From NCBI GenBank assembly GCA_965229725.1, contig OZ245923.1, forward strand, positions 310,001 to 374,000: 64,000 nucleotides of DNA, written 5' to 3'. The DNA is from Aquirickettsia sp965229725 (GTDB lineage Bacteria > Pseudomonadota > Alphaproteobacteria > Rickettsiales > Midichloriaceae). The position numbers were made by a program, and so were the translations under genes. Under the pieces are notes generated by a model. The model made no database searches. It was not told where the DNA came from and was given only the letters and a program-made list of their open reading frames with translations. This document shows, piece after piece, positions 35,951-45,187 of this stretch (position 1 is its first letter; each line of letters begins with the position of its first letter).

Positions 35951-36303
35951 TGACTGAGGTATAAAATTATTAATACCAAATGCTATTGAGTGTTTGAAAT
36001 AGTTAAAAAATTAAGTTAAATAGTAGGGATAATTATACGTATTTATGTTGTGTTTAAAGTATTGGTCTTTATTTTATTGTTTATAATTGCAATATTTTTC
36101 TTTTCTCTTGTTTTTGTATATAGGTTGCTTTTAAAACCGTTTAATGCTAGTAAGCACGACGGCAAAAAGAAAAAAATGAAAAATGTGAACAGTATTGAAG
36201 AGAAAGATGTTTAAGATGCAAACTTTTCAGTAGCCTCTAATGTGTTTTTCATATATCAATAAGTGGTAATTTATAGTCTTTATATTAGTAGTGGAAAAAT
36301 GGG
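35951..36303. other. Intergenic region with one small membrane-protein ORF
   Basis: This 353-bp gap between gltX and a sensor-like gene includes a small frame (36050-36214) annotated separately. The rest is AT-rich with no clear terminator or repeat. Confidence 0.5.
36050..36214 (+). CDS. Small single-helix membrane protein
   Basis: A GTG at 36050 opens a 54-residue frame. It has one hydrophobic transmembrane helix (about 3-27, with LVLFILLFIIAIFFFSLVFVY) and then a Lys-rich cytoplasmic-type tail (ASKHDGKKKKMKNVNSIEEKDV). The composition is typical of real small membrane proteins and unlikely by chance in so short a frame. There is a purine block (tagtaggga) 20 nt upstream, too far for a good ribosome site. 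Its function is unknown. Confidence 0.45.
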   Translation: MFKVLVFILLFIIAIFFFSLVFVYRLLLKPFNASKHDGKKKKMKNVNSIEEKDV

Positions 36304-38049
36304 ATGGTAAGGTTTTTTAGATCAATTAGATTAAGTAAAATTAGTAAGCTGCTGCTTATAGTTATGAGCAGTATATTTATTATTATAATTTTAAGTCTAG
36401 TAGGGATTCATTTAAAAGAGCAGAATGAAAAAATTCATAATGATAATTTAGCTGAAATTGAACAAACTCATGTTCAATTTCAAGAGAAAATAAAAAATAT
36501 TGAGATTCTTTTAAATATTCTTGGAAGAGTAATTGCTGAAAATAATTATTCTCATCCAGAAAAAATTTATTCGGTATTTTCTAAATATATTAATTATTAT
36601 GAGAAACATTTAAATATAGCGACTCGACAAGAGAATCCCCTTCTTATTCAATTTTTAAACAAATTTGGTGATATAAAAATAGATAGATTTAGTGGCATTG
36701 CGAAATGTACAAGTACAGATTTATGTTTAAATCTTATGGATAATACTCGCAAGGAAAGCTGGAAAATTCATTTTGACAATACAAATAAAACATTGTTAAA
36801 AGATGACTATGTTTCATCTCTTTTATTTGGATTGACAAATAAGAAAGAGGAATATTTTGGTACTTTATTAGTTCATCTGAATAAAGGAAATATTAGTGAT
36901 CTAATAAATTATTCTGGATTAATAATAGCCTTAGATAAGGAGTGTAAATTTATTTTTGCTAATAAAAATATGCATGTTTTCAATCTTCAAGATAGTAACT
37001 TTATTAATCATTGTAAAAGTATAAATAATATAGAGAACATAGGTAAAATAGATTGGCACGAAAGAAAAGGCATGCCCAATTTGTATAATTTAAAGTATAA
37101 GGATTTAATATTAATTTTTGAACCCAATAAAAGTGCATATTCAATAAATAATTTTTATTCAATTATAAATAATAAAGCATATATTGGTGCACTCATAGTG
37201 TTGATTATTTTATTTTTAATAACTACTTTTTTATATATCTTACATTCAAAAATTAAGAAACAAGAGGAGCAATTTGACTCTTATGTTAATAACAGAAGCT
37301 ATAATAAAACAAATTTTTCATATATTTTAGAAAAAGTTAAAAATTTAAGTCAATCCATAGAAAGTGACCAAGAAAAAACGGATGAATTAGAGTTAATAGA
37401 GAGGTTAATTCCAATTATTTCTCAAAATATCAATGATAATATTTGTCGCACTCTAGCTCTTATTGATGAGCATAAGGAAGATTATTTAGATAAGGGGTCT
37501 AGTAGGTTAAAATTAGCAACAGATTATTTTAAAGTTTTTAAGTATAAAAACAATACATCTATCTATAAAAACTTCCTTGATGAAGATAATAATGATCTTA
37601 CCGTGGCTAAGTCTAAAATATCATTAAAAGAATTTTTAGATAATATTTTGAGTGAGATAAATGAATATGGACTTAATTGCTCGTGGGACGAAGAATGTAA
37701 TAATAACAGCTTAATATATGGAGATAAAAATTTAATAAAAATAATGTTATTTGAATTGCTTACAGAGTTTTATGAAAATACAGATTTAAGTGATATTAAA
37801 ATTAATCTACAAAGAGAGGCGAAATTAAAAAAAGTTAGCTTGGTGATAGAAGGAAAGTTAAATTTAGAAGAAATACACAAAAAAATAATTAAGATTGATT
37901 TTCCTAGGTCAACGGCGATTAACAGCCTGCTTTTTTTAACTAAAGGGTTATTATATGCAAGATTTATAATGAAAGTTCACAGTGGTAGTGTAAAAATTAA
38001 AAAAAATGATAAGGTAATAGTTACAAAACTTTTATTTGATGAAATTTGA
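36304..38049 (+). CDS. Degenerate sensor histidine-kinase-like membrane protein
   Basis: The 581-residue protein has a transmembrane helix at about 16-36, a periplasmic region to about 290 and a second helix at about 296-317, followed by a coiled region and a C-terminal ATPase-like domain. The latter contains MLFELLTEFYEN (a form of the N box) but lacks clear G1 and G2 boxes, and the helix where the phospho-His should lie (ERLIPIISQNINDNI) has no HExxN. So it looks like a kinase-derived protein without catalytic residues. It could be a pseudokinase that scaffolds a partner. asd follows it directly. Confidence 0.6.
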   Translation: MVRFFRSIRLSKISKLLLIVMSSIFIIIILSLVGIHLKEQNEKIHNDNLAEIEQTHVQFQEKIKNIEILLNILGRVIAENNYSHPEKIYSVFSKYINYYEKHLNIATRQENPLLIQFLNKFGDIKIDRFSGIAKCTSTDLCLNLMDNTRKESWKIHFDNTNKTLLKDDYVSSLLFGLTNKKEEYFGTLLVHLNKGNISDLINYSGLIIALDKECKFIFANKNMHVFNLQDSNFINHCKSINNIENIGKIDWHERKGMPNLYNLKYKDLILIFEPNKSAYSINNFYSIINNKAYIGALIVLIILFLITTFLYILHSKIKKQEEQFDSYVNNRSYNKTNFSYILEKVKNLSQSIESDQEKTDELELIERLIPIISQNINDNICRTLALIDEHKEDYLDKGSSRLKLATDYFKVFKYKNNTSIYKNFLDEDNNDLTVAKSKISLKEFLDNILSEINEYGLNCSWDEECNNNSLIYGDKNLIKIMLFELLTEFYENTDLSDIKINLQREAKLKKVSLVIEGKLNLEEIHKKIIKIDFPRSTAINSLLFLTKGLLYARFIMKVHSGSVKIKKNDKVIVTKLLFDEI

Positions 38050-38110
38050 AATTTCCTTGCTTTCAAAGGGAGTTATTATAAGATGATTCTAAACCTCTTA
38101 AATTAAAGAT

Positions 38111-39112
38111 ATGAAATATAGTATTGCAGTGATTGGTGCTACAGGAAATGTTGGTAGAGAGATTTTGAATATCTTAGAAAATTCCAAAGTTCAAATTGAA
38201 AAAATATTTGCTGTTGCATCCCAAAAATCAGTTGGGAAAGAAGTTTTTTTTAAGAATAGATCAGTTGAGGTGAATTCTATAGAGGGTTTTGACTTCACAG
38301 ATATAGATTTTGTATTTTTTGCAACCAATACAAGTATTTCTAAAGAATATGTGCCAAAAGCAAGTAAAAAAGTAAAATTAGTAATAGATCTGTCTTCACA
38401 TTTTAGAATGAATGAAGATATTCCGTTAGTTGTACCAGAAGTTAACTTAGCATCATTAAAACTTGCAAAAGAATCACATATAGTAACAAATCCAAATTGT
38501 GTAGCGATTCCTTTGGTTGTGACACTGAAAAATTTGCATGAATTTGCACAAATATCAAGGATAGTTGTTTCAACCTATCAATCAGTTTCAGGAGCTGGGA
38601 AAAAAGCAATGGATGACCTGTATACTCAAATAAAAGACAGATTGGGCAATGTTTTTTCTGATGATAATAATAGAGAAAAAATAGCATTTAATGTTATTGC
38701 TAAAATTGATGAATTGACTGAAACTGGTTACACTAATGAAGAAATTAAGGTTATGGAAGAAACAAAAAAAATGTTATGCAGTGATATTGATATCACTGCA
38801 ACATGTGTAAGAGTTCCAGTTTTTGTTGGCCATAGTATGTCTGTTAATGTTGAATTTTCTAAAAATATATCGGTAAATGAAGCATATAATATATTAAATA
38901 AATCAGAGGGCGTAACAACGGATCGATCAAGTGAATATAATTATTTTACTCCAGTGGATTGTGTGGGCAGGGATGAGGTTTTTGTATCAAGAGTTAGGCA
39001 AGATATTGCAAATAATATTTTAAATTTGTGGATAGTTTCTGATAATCTTAGAAAAGGTGCTGCACTTAATGCAGTTCAAATTTTTGAAAAATACGTTGAA
39101 AACTACTTGTAA
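38111..39112 (+). CDS. asd: Aspartate-semialdehyde dehydrogenase
   Basis: The 333-residue enzyme has the NADP loop AVIGATGNVGREIL (5-18), SLSHFRM-type substrate loop in IDLSSHFRMNEDIPLVVPEVN, the active-site Cys130 in TNPNCVAIPLV, QSVSGAGKKAMDDL, and CVRVPVFVGHSMSVNVEF with the catalytic-type His. It makes aspartate semialdehyde for diaminopimelate and lysine synthesis, so it fits peptidoglycan production. Length is normal. The pentapeptide-repeat gene starts 1 nt after its stop. Confidence 0.95.
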   Translation: MKYSIAVIGATGNVGREILNILENSKVQIEKIFAVASQKSVGKEVFFKNRSVEVNSIEGFDFTDIDFVFFATNTSISKEYVPKASKKVKLVIDLSSHFRMNEDIPLVVPEVNLASLKLAKESHIVTNPNCVAIPLVVTLKNLHEFAQISRIVVSTYQSVSGAGKKAMDDLYTQIKDRLGNVFSDDNNREKIAFNVIAKIDELTETGYTNEEIKVMEETKKMLCSDIDITATCVRVPVFVGHSMSVNVEFSKNISVNEAYNILNKSEGVTTDRSSEYNYFTPVDCVGRDEVFVSRVRQDIANNILNLWIVSDNLRKGAALNAVQIFEKYVENYL

Positions 39113-39113
39113 A

Positions 39114-40328
39114 ATGAAACTTTTACTCAGTGCAGCAGTATCACTTTGTTTTTTATTGAATTTATATATAAATGTGGCTATTGCAGAAGACGAAACCCCT
39201 GAGTCAGTTTTAAGAAAATTCAAATTAATGCAAAACACGTCTAAGCAAAGCGCTGATGACGTAACCAAAGTAGAAAAATCAACCCTTACTAGAAATAAGA
39301 TTCAGAATTTGCTTAATTCAGCACAAGATTCTAATCAGCCAATTAATATTGTGGAATCCCTAGGGCAAAATTTTAGTGGATTGGATCTGTCAGGTTTAGA
39401 TTTTTCAAATACCATTATGTATCATGCTAATTTTTCTGGCTCAAATATGGATAATTGTACTTTTGGAAATACTTTTTTAGAAGGAGCAAATTTTTCAAAT
39501 ACCTCTTTAAAAGGAGCAACATTTATTAAGGCAAATCTCAGTAGATCAAATTTTACTAAAGCAAATTTAACAAATGCTAGATTAAGTAAAATTTATGCAA
39601 AAAATTCTGTATTTGCTTCGACAAACCTTGAAAATGCTAAAATATTTGCATCAAATTTATCTAACTCTCATTTCAATAACTGCAACCTAGATAAGTCAAA
39701 AATAGTTAGGTCAAAATTTAACTACAGCCTATTTGAAGATATAAAAATTACTGAAGTATTTTGGAATTTGAATTTTTTTTCTTCTAGCATATTTAATAAA
39801 ATTAACATTGAAAATAGTGATCTTCAAGCAATAGATTGGGACAATAGTGAATTTACAGAAGCAATTTTTCAGGACAGCATTATATTCGCATCAAATTTTC
39901 AAAATGCAAAATTATCAAATGTGACGTTTAATCAAATAAATGCTAAGGCAATTAATTTCAGCGAAGCAAAGTTATCAAAAATTATTATTAATAAAAGTAA
40001 CATGAATTATGCTCTTTTTCAGGATAGTGAAATTGCTGAATTTATTGTGATGCTATGCGATTTTAATAGCTCGAATTTTAGAAGAGTCAAATTAACAAGG
40101 TTTAATTTTTATTCAGGTAACTTAAAAAACTCTACGTTTTATCAAGCAATCATAAATAACTCTAAAATATCCAACTCATATTTAGCAGGAATAAATTTTT
40201 CAAAAAGTAACTTAATAAATGTATCAGTCAATGATAGTAATTTATCATATGCTAATTTCAGAATGACAAAAATTGATAATTTTAATTCACAAAATAACTT
40301 TATAAAGAAAGTATTAATTAATGAGTAA
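39114..40328 (+). CDS. Exported pentapeptide-repeat protein
   Basis: The 404-residue protein, starting at 39114, has a signal peptide (MKLLLSAAVSLCFLLNLYINVAIAE, cleavage near 24). A short linker is followed by about 55 pentapeptide repeats of the A(D/N)LxX type, for example in FSGLDLSGLDFSNT and LEGANFSNTSLKGATFIKANLS, which form a right-handed beta-helix. Asn is common at the second position. It overlaps the following large gene by 8 nt. Pentapeptide proteins have varied functions; the export signal suggests a periplasmic or surface role. No catalytic motif is seen. Confidence 0.8.
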   Translation: MKLLLSAAVSLCFLLNLYINVAIAEDETPESVLRKFKLMQNTSKQSADDVTKVEKSTLTRNKIQNLLNSAQDSNQPINIVESLGQNFSGLDLSGLDFSNTIMYHANFSGSNMDNCTFGNTFLEGANFSNTSLKGATFIKANLSRSNFTKANLTNARLSKIYAKNSVFASTNLENAKIFASNLSNSHFNNCNLDKSKIVRSKFNYSLFEDIKITEVFWNLNFFSSSIFNKINIENSDLQAIDWDNSEFTEAIFQDSIIFASNFQNAKLSNVTFNQINAKAINFSEAKLSKIIINKSNMNYALFQDSEIAEFIVMLCDFNSSNFRRVKLTRFNFYSGNLKNSTFYQAIINNSKISNSYLAGINFSKSNLINVSVNDSNLSYANFRMTKIDNFNSQNNFIKKVLINE

Positions 40329-43300
40329 TTCTATCAAATCATCAGATAGGATTTATCTAAAAAAGCCACTGGTTATTTTGAAATTCAGCCTTGTTACGTT
40401 ATTACTTGTCATGGTTAGTATGATAGCGTATTTAAGTTTTTTTGGATCCAAGCACTTCATATTTATTGATAATATTATTAAGCATAATATTGAAAAAAAT
40501 TTAGATCAAATAAATATACGTAAAATACACACAGGCATAGTTCTTGATCTAAAAGATGGATCTATTATTCTCAGCTTGGAAGATTTAGAGTTAAGTTATA
40601 AAAAAAGTGCTGTTTTTATTGCACCAGATTTAAAGTTAAAATTTGATATTATTGGTCTAATATTAAGAAGGCCTAAACAAATGTTTAAAGGCATTATTCT
40701 AGATGAGAAAAAAATAGCAATTATCTATGATAAATCAGAAAAAAATAGAGAATTAAAGCAGGAAAAAATTCCTGTAGCGAATATAATGAGCATATTGAAA
40801 AAATATCAATATACACTAAAAAATCAAAGTTATCTTATAGAAGATTTTAAAATAAACATTACGAATAACAATGGAGATGATTATAATGTTAATCTAAAAA
40901 ATTTAGAGATAAAGTTTGATAATATAAATAATATTGAAGTTAATTCTTTAGTTCAGATGAATAACGCAGCTGCTAATCTGAAAATTTCTGCTAAAACTAC
41001 TGTCGGTAATGCCATAGATATAAAAGGCAGCATTATGTCAGATAAGCAGTCTGAAATGAGTAATGAGCTCATTGTTGGTCAGACAAATATAAAAACTAAT
41101 TTTAAAATCAATTTTGACACAAGATTATCCCATTTAAATTTTATAGAGAAGATAAATTTTAATTTTATACAAAATGGAATAGCAAGCGTGACAAATTCTA
41201 ACTTTCTTCAAAATAATTTGGATATCAATGTTTTAAGTTTTAAAGGAGAGATATTAAATAATTTTAGTAAAATTGACATACCATATTTTACTTCGAGGAT
41301 AGATAATAAAATTTTAATTAAAGGTGAAATTAATTATGAGGCAAAAAAACTAATCGCCAATCTCAATGTTTCAAATTTATCTACAAATGAGGTTTTAAAT
41401 GTATGGTCAAATAATTTATTACCAGAAGTGCATTTATGGTTGTCAGAACATCTTAAGGGAGGAGAGGTCAGCAATTTAATACTTGTAAATGATTTTAATG
41501 AGCAAATTGAACCTTCACTCACTACTTCAATAAATTTGAAAAATGCTCATCTGAAATATCTAAAAAATGCTCCTATTGTCATTCTAAATGCTGCGGAAGT
41601 GAAATTTACAACAAAAAATTTGGTGATAAGCAGTGAAGATGGAAAAGTTTTAAATAGTTCTATAAACAATATCAAGGCTGAAATTGAGGATTTAAATCAA
41701 GAAAAGTTGAAGATGACGTTTAATGCGAATATTGTGGGGAGCATTAGTGAACAATTAAAGATTGCTAATATGCACTATAAACTTCAGGAACAAAGAGAAG
41801 TAGAGGGTATGGCAAATACAAAAATTAATTTTGTAGTGCCCTTTGATAAAGTACCAACGTTTGAAGATTTAAAATTCAACCTGCAATCTGAATTAAGTGA
41901 TGTTGTTATGAATGGTGTATATCAAAATTATCAATTAACTAACGGCAAATTGGAGGCGAACTTAGCAGGAGAAAAATTAAAAATAAGTGGTAATGCCAAA
42001 ATCAATAAATTGCTTAATATTTTTGTGGATGCAGACATTTTGATTAAAAATAATAAAAATTATGTAATACAAATTGATATTAATGATAACCTACAAAATT
42101 TTCAAAAACTAAAAATTCCCTTCTCAAATTTTTTCGGCAATTATGCCAATATAAGAGGTGTAATAAAAGCAAATTCTAAAAAAATAACTTCAGAGTTTTG
42201 GGCAAATTTATATAATACTTCAGTAAATATTGATGTGCTTAGCATAGTAAAAAAAGCAAAATTACCAGGAAAAATACATATTGAGTTTATCAATGATTGG
42301 AATGATGAAACAAAAATCTCAAAATTTGAATTTAAAATACCTCATAAATATTTTTCCGGAACTGGAAGTATTAATGACAAAATTGGGGAATTAGTCAATT
42401 TTAAGTGTAGTATATTTCAAAATAATGTCCAAGGGATGATTTTAAATTACAACAAAGTAGAAAATTTAAATCGAATTACGGTCAATGGGATTAAAGCAGA
42501 TTTGAGTGAATTTAGTTTAAAAGAATTAGTGAGCCAATTAAGTTCTGACAATTTAAAGGGCGGAGGGTTTTTCAGTTTTAAAGGTAAGATTGATAATTTG
42601 ATGCTAAGAAATAATACTTTGCTTCATGATGTAGATATTTCTGTGAATAATCAGAGGAACATAAGTGTAAACATATCTGCGTTTCTGGAGAAAAATCAGC
42701 CACTTAGGGTATATTATAACTACCCCGTATTATCTATAACTTCCCCTGATGCAGGCTCCGTATTCAAAGCACTTGGTATAACAGAAAAAATAAATGAGGG
42801 GGATTTAGAAATAAAAGGTAGCTTTAAGACACATAAAAAATTTAAAGGATTTGTTGAGTTGAATAACTTTTACGCAATTAAAACTCCAGTGTTGCTTAAT
42901 TTGCTAACTCTAACAGCTCCAATCTCAACATTAGAAAGTATCATAAAGAACAAGGGAATTAGATTTTATAGTTTTAAATGTCCTATTGAATATGATGGAA
43001 GGTACCTAGAATTTGATGATTGCATTGCTGAATCCAAATTGTTGGCACTAAAGCTAAGCGGTAATATAGACGTAGAAACAAAATATTTAAATTCAAGAGG
43101 AGTTATTGTACCTCAAAATATAGTGAATACAATTTTTAAGAAGATCCCATTTTTAAATCTTTTTTCTGGTCCAAAAAATGAGGGTATGATTTTGAGTACA
43201 CTATTTGATATGAAGGGATATTTTGATGAGGATTTAAAGATCAGCGCAAATTATCTTTCCACCATAACCCCAGGATTTTTAAGAAATATTTTCAAAAAAC

Positions 43301-43344
43301 ATATTGCTAAACCGCAAAAGCAATCGACAGAAAATAAGAAATAA
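40321..43344 (+). CDS. AsmA-like/DUF3971 large envelope protein
   Basis: The 1007-residue protein has one N-terminal transmembrane helix (about 18-41, LVILKFSLVTLLLVMVSMIAYLSFF) and a long beta-strand-rich periplasmic domain. The overall layout, including the strand-rich middle with NLSTNEVLNVWSNNLLPEVHLWLSEHLKGGEV, which is typical of DUF3971, and a C-terminal AsmA_2-type segment (FNVLLNLLTLTAP-like turn, LLNLLTLTAPISTLESII), places it in the AsmA/YhdP-TamB family. These proteins are thought to move phospholipids between the membranes. It is coupled to the pentapeptide gene. It is the largest gene in the window. Confidence 0.75.
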   Translation: MSNSIKSSDRIYLKKPLVILKFSLVTLLLVMVSMIAYLSFFGSKHFIFIDNIIKHNIEKNLDQINIRKIHTGIVLDLKDGSIILSLEDLELSYKKSAVFIAPDLKLKFDIIGLILRRPKQMFKGIILDEKKIAIIYDKSEKNRELKQEKIPVANIMSILKKYQYTLKNQSYLIEDFKINITNNNGDDYNVNLKNLEIKFDNINNIEVNSLVQMNNAAANLKISAKTTVGNAIDIKGSIMSDKQSEMSNELIVGQTNIKTNFKINFDTRLSHLNFIEKINFNFIQNGIASVTNSNFLQNNLDINVLSFKGEILNNFSKIDIPYFTSRIDNKILIKGEINYEAKKLIANLNVSNLSTNEVLNVWSNNLLPEVHLWLSEHLKGGEVSNLILVNDFNEQIEPSLTTSINLKNAHLKYLKNAPIVILNAAEVKFTTKNLVISSEDGKVLNSSINNIKAEIEDLNQEKLKMTFNANIVGSISEQLKIANMHYKLQEQREVEGMANTKINFVVPFDKVPTFEDLKFNLQSELSDVVMNGVYQNYQLTNGKLEANLAGEKLKISGNAKINKLLNIFVDADILIKNNKNYVIQIDINDNLQNFQKLKIPFSNFFGNYANIRGVIKANSKKITSEFWANLYNTSVNIDVLSIVKKAKLPGKIHIEFINDWNDETKISKFEFKIPHKYFSGTGSINDKIGELVNFKCSIFQNNVQGMILNYNKVENLNRITVNGIKADLSEFSLKELVSQLSSDNLKGGGFFSFKGKIDNLMLRNNTLLHDVDISVNNQRNISVNISAFLEKNQPLRVYYNYPVLSITSPDAGSVFKALGITEKINEGDLEIKGSFKTHKKFKGFVELNNFYAIKTPVLLNLLTLTAPISTLESIIKNKGIRFYSFKCPIEYDGRYLEFDDCIAESKLLALKLSGNIDVETKYLNSRGVIVPQNIVNTIFKKIPFLNLFSGPKNEGMILSTLFDMKGYFDEDLKISANYLSTITPGFLRNIFKKHIAKPQKQSTENKK

Positions 43345-43583
43345 TAAATGGAGTAAGGTAAAATTAGAACAAAGAGTGATGAGCACAGTGTGTAGTTCTT
43401 CTTACATCAAAGGAAGGAGGCGATGTTTATCAAGCGCAAAATCTAAAACGATAGACTTTGATTAGTGATTTTAAGCGCGGTATATAAGAAGTGATGTGTT
43501 AAGCAGATAAGCAGTAGTAGAAATAAAAAAAACTGCCCCGAAGATGAGGCAGTTTTAATAATATTATACAAATATGTGTAGTA
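43345..43583. other. Intergenic region between the AsmA-like gene and flagellin
   Basis: This 239-bp gap lies at the end of two converging genes. It contains a terminator hairpin (43529-43556). The part from about 43380 to 43510 is less AT-rich than the usual spacer here, and I see no ORF or tRNA in it; a small RNA cannot be excluded. Confidence 0.4.
43529..43556 (-). terminator. Intrinsic terminator of flagellin (bidirectional)
   Basis: AAAACTGCC (43529-43537) pairs with GGCAGTTTT (43548-43556) around a 10-nt loop. A run of T follows on the minus strand and A on the plus strand, so it can end transcripts from both the flagellin gene and the AsmA-like gene. Confidence 0.88.
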
Positions 43584-44861
43584 TTACATAGATTGTAGTA
43601 ATTGAAGTAAATGATGTGGAGTTTGAATCAACTTAGCTTCAGCTGCAATAGAAGCTGTCAATTTAGCTTGCTCTTGAGAGAAGTCTTTTGTTAATTGTGT
43701 GAAATCCGCATCCAAGAACTGAGCTCTAGCAGCATCAACATTTTCAATCGCTGTTGAAATACTTTCTGCAACCATTCTAAATCTAGATTGGTAAGCACCA
43801 ATTTTAGAGTTGTAGTTGAACATGGTTTCTAGTGTTTTACCAATTTGCTCTTGTGCATCTTCAGCGCCTTTAACTGTAGTTAATTCGATTTTATCGATAC
43901 CAAGACTTTTTGTATCAACGCTGTCAAATCCAATAGCAATTCTTTGATCTGATTCAACACCAACTTGGAATACCATAGGATTTCCAACAGGGTCACCACT
44001 TGCAAAATTATATGAATTAAATTTTGTTTCTTTGCCAGCAGCAACATTTGAAACTAGAGTTGATGGTGTTTTACCAGCATCAGCTGTAGCAACTATTGTT
44101 AATACGGTATCTGCACCGTTCTTTAATGAAGCGACTTTAGCAGCATCATCAAACGTAAAGTAGGTTTCTTTACCATCTAAGGATGTTACAGCTTTATTTT
44201 TCGTATCAATTTTATATAATTTTTTTCCAGATAAATCATCAATATAACCTGCATTTGTTTTACTTTCATTAATTGAAAATACAGCTGGTTTTCCCGCTTT
44301 TGCAGGATTTGCATCAGGAACAGCAGGAGCATAGTTTAGAATTTTATTCTCTTGAGCATCAAAAATACCTGTTTTATCATCGTTATCAATTTTTAACTTC
44401 ATGTCATTACCGGCATCAAAAGTAACGCTTTCTGAAGTTTCACCATTTATCAATTTTCTACTATTAAATTCTGTTGCTGTTGAAATACGATTAACCTCAG
44501 CTTTTAATTGTTGAGCTTCAAGATTTATCAATTTTCTATCAGAGTCACTAGCACTTCCTGTTAAAGCCATGATTGATAATTGATCAAGCCTTTTTAAGAT
44601 ATTCACCACACCCTTTGTTCCACCGTAAGCAATGTTTAGTACAACAGATGCTTGATGAGCACTTTTAAGAGCTTCTTTTTGTACTCCTAAGTTTATCTCT
44701 AATTTAGTACCAATTGCAAGACCTGCTGGATCTTCATAAGGGAATATGATCGCTTGTCCTGAAGCCAATTTATTTGCAATTGTAGAGGAATTTTCCAGAA
44801 TATTGCTGATTGAATTTTGTACACCAGCTGTCTGGGTATTGGTAATCGATGGTATAGACAT
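43584..44861 (-). CDS. fliC: Flagellin
   Basis: The 425-residue product, starting at ATG 44861, has the flagellin N-terminal D0/D1 helix (NTQTAGVQNSISNILENSSTIANKLASGQA, then RKLINLEAQQLKAEVNRISTATEFNSRKLING) and a C-terminal D0/D1 region (MVAESISTAIENVDAARAQFLDADFTQLTKDFSQEQAKLTASIAAEAKLIQTPHHLLQLLQSM). The central region (about 155-300) is variable, as usual. A strong Shine-Dalgarno, ttggagaaagaca, precedes ATG 44861, so this start is better than the upstream in-frame ATG at 44906. With flgF/G/A/H it shows that flagellar structural genes are preserved. Symbol fliC is used for the family. Confidence 0.92.
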   Translation of the reverse strand: MSIPSITNTQTAGVQNSISNILENSSTIANKLASGQAIIFPYEDPAGLAIGTKLEINLGVQKEALKSAHQASVVLNIAYGGTKGVVNILKRLDQLSIMALTGSASDSDRKLINLEAQQLKAEVNRISTATEFNSRKLINGETSESVTFDAGNDMKLKIDNDDKTGIFDAQENKILNYAPAVPDANPAKAGKPAVFSINESKTNAGYIDDLSGKKLYKIDTKNKAVTSLDGKETYFTFDDAAKVASLKNGADTVLTIVATADAGKTPSTLVSNVAAGKETKFNSYNFASGDPVGNPMVFQVGVESDQRIAIGFDSVDTKSLGIDKIELTTVKGAEDAQEQIGKTLETMFNYNSKIGAYQSRFRMVAESISTAIENVDAARAQFLDADFTQLTKDFSQEQAKLTASIAAEAKLIQTPHHLLQLLQSM

Positions 44862-45187
44862 TGTCTTTCTCCAATTTAAGTTTATTAAAACGAGGACTAC
44901 TGTCAAAAAATGATTTACCTTGCATTAGATGAAGCTAGGTGATTATTGATTCTGAAATATAATCAGAAATCTGATGAACCCCTTTAACACACTACCCAAG
45001 ATAAATTACGACTTCTGTCGCCATACTCTTATCAAAAACGTTAGCACGATAAAAAGTATTTGCAAGTCTTTATTTTAGATTAATGCATCAAATTTTTATT
45101 ATCACCAATCCCAATTAAAAAAAGAATTATTCTTTCAATATTTAAATTTATATTGTAGAAAATACTTATCTATTTTTGTTGAGAATA
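44862..45187. other. Divergent intergenic region between flagellin and mutS
   Basis: This 326-bp gap should hold the promoters of two divergent genes. It contains a hairpin, TTCTGA-N7-TCAGAA (44950-44968), in the flagellin leader, and a short CGAC-N4-GTCG palindrome near 45009. I could not see a convincing sigma-28 or sigma-54 flagellar promoter. Confidence 0.4.

Noticed and set aside
43380..43510. Less AT-rich segment between the AsmA-like gene and flagellin, considered as a small RNA
   Set aside because: No conserved RNA motif or promoter was seen; only the terminator is supported.
44862..45187. Search for a sigma-28 or sigma-54 promoter upstream of flagellin
   Set aside because: No match to TAAA-N15-GCCGATAA or to GG-N10-GC spacing was convincing.
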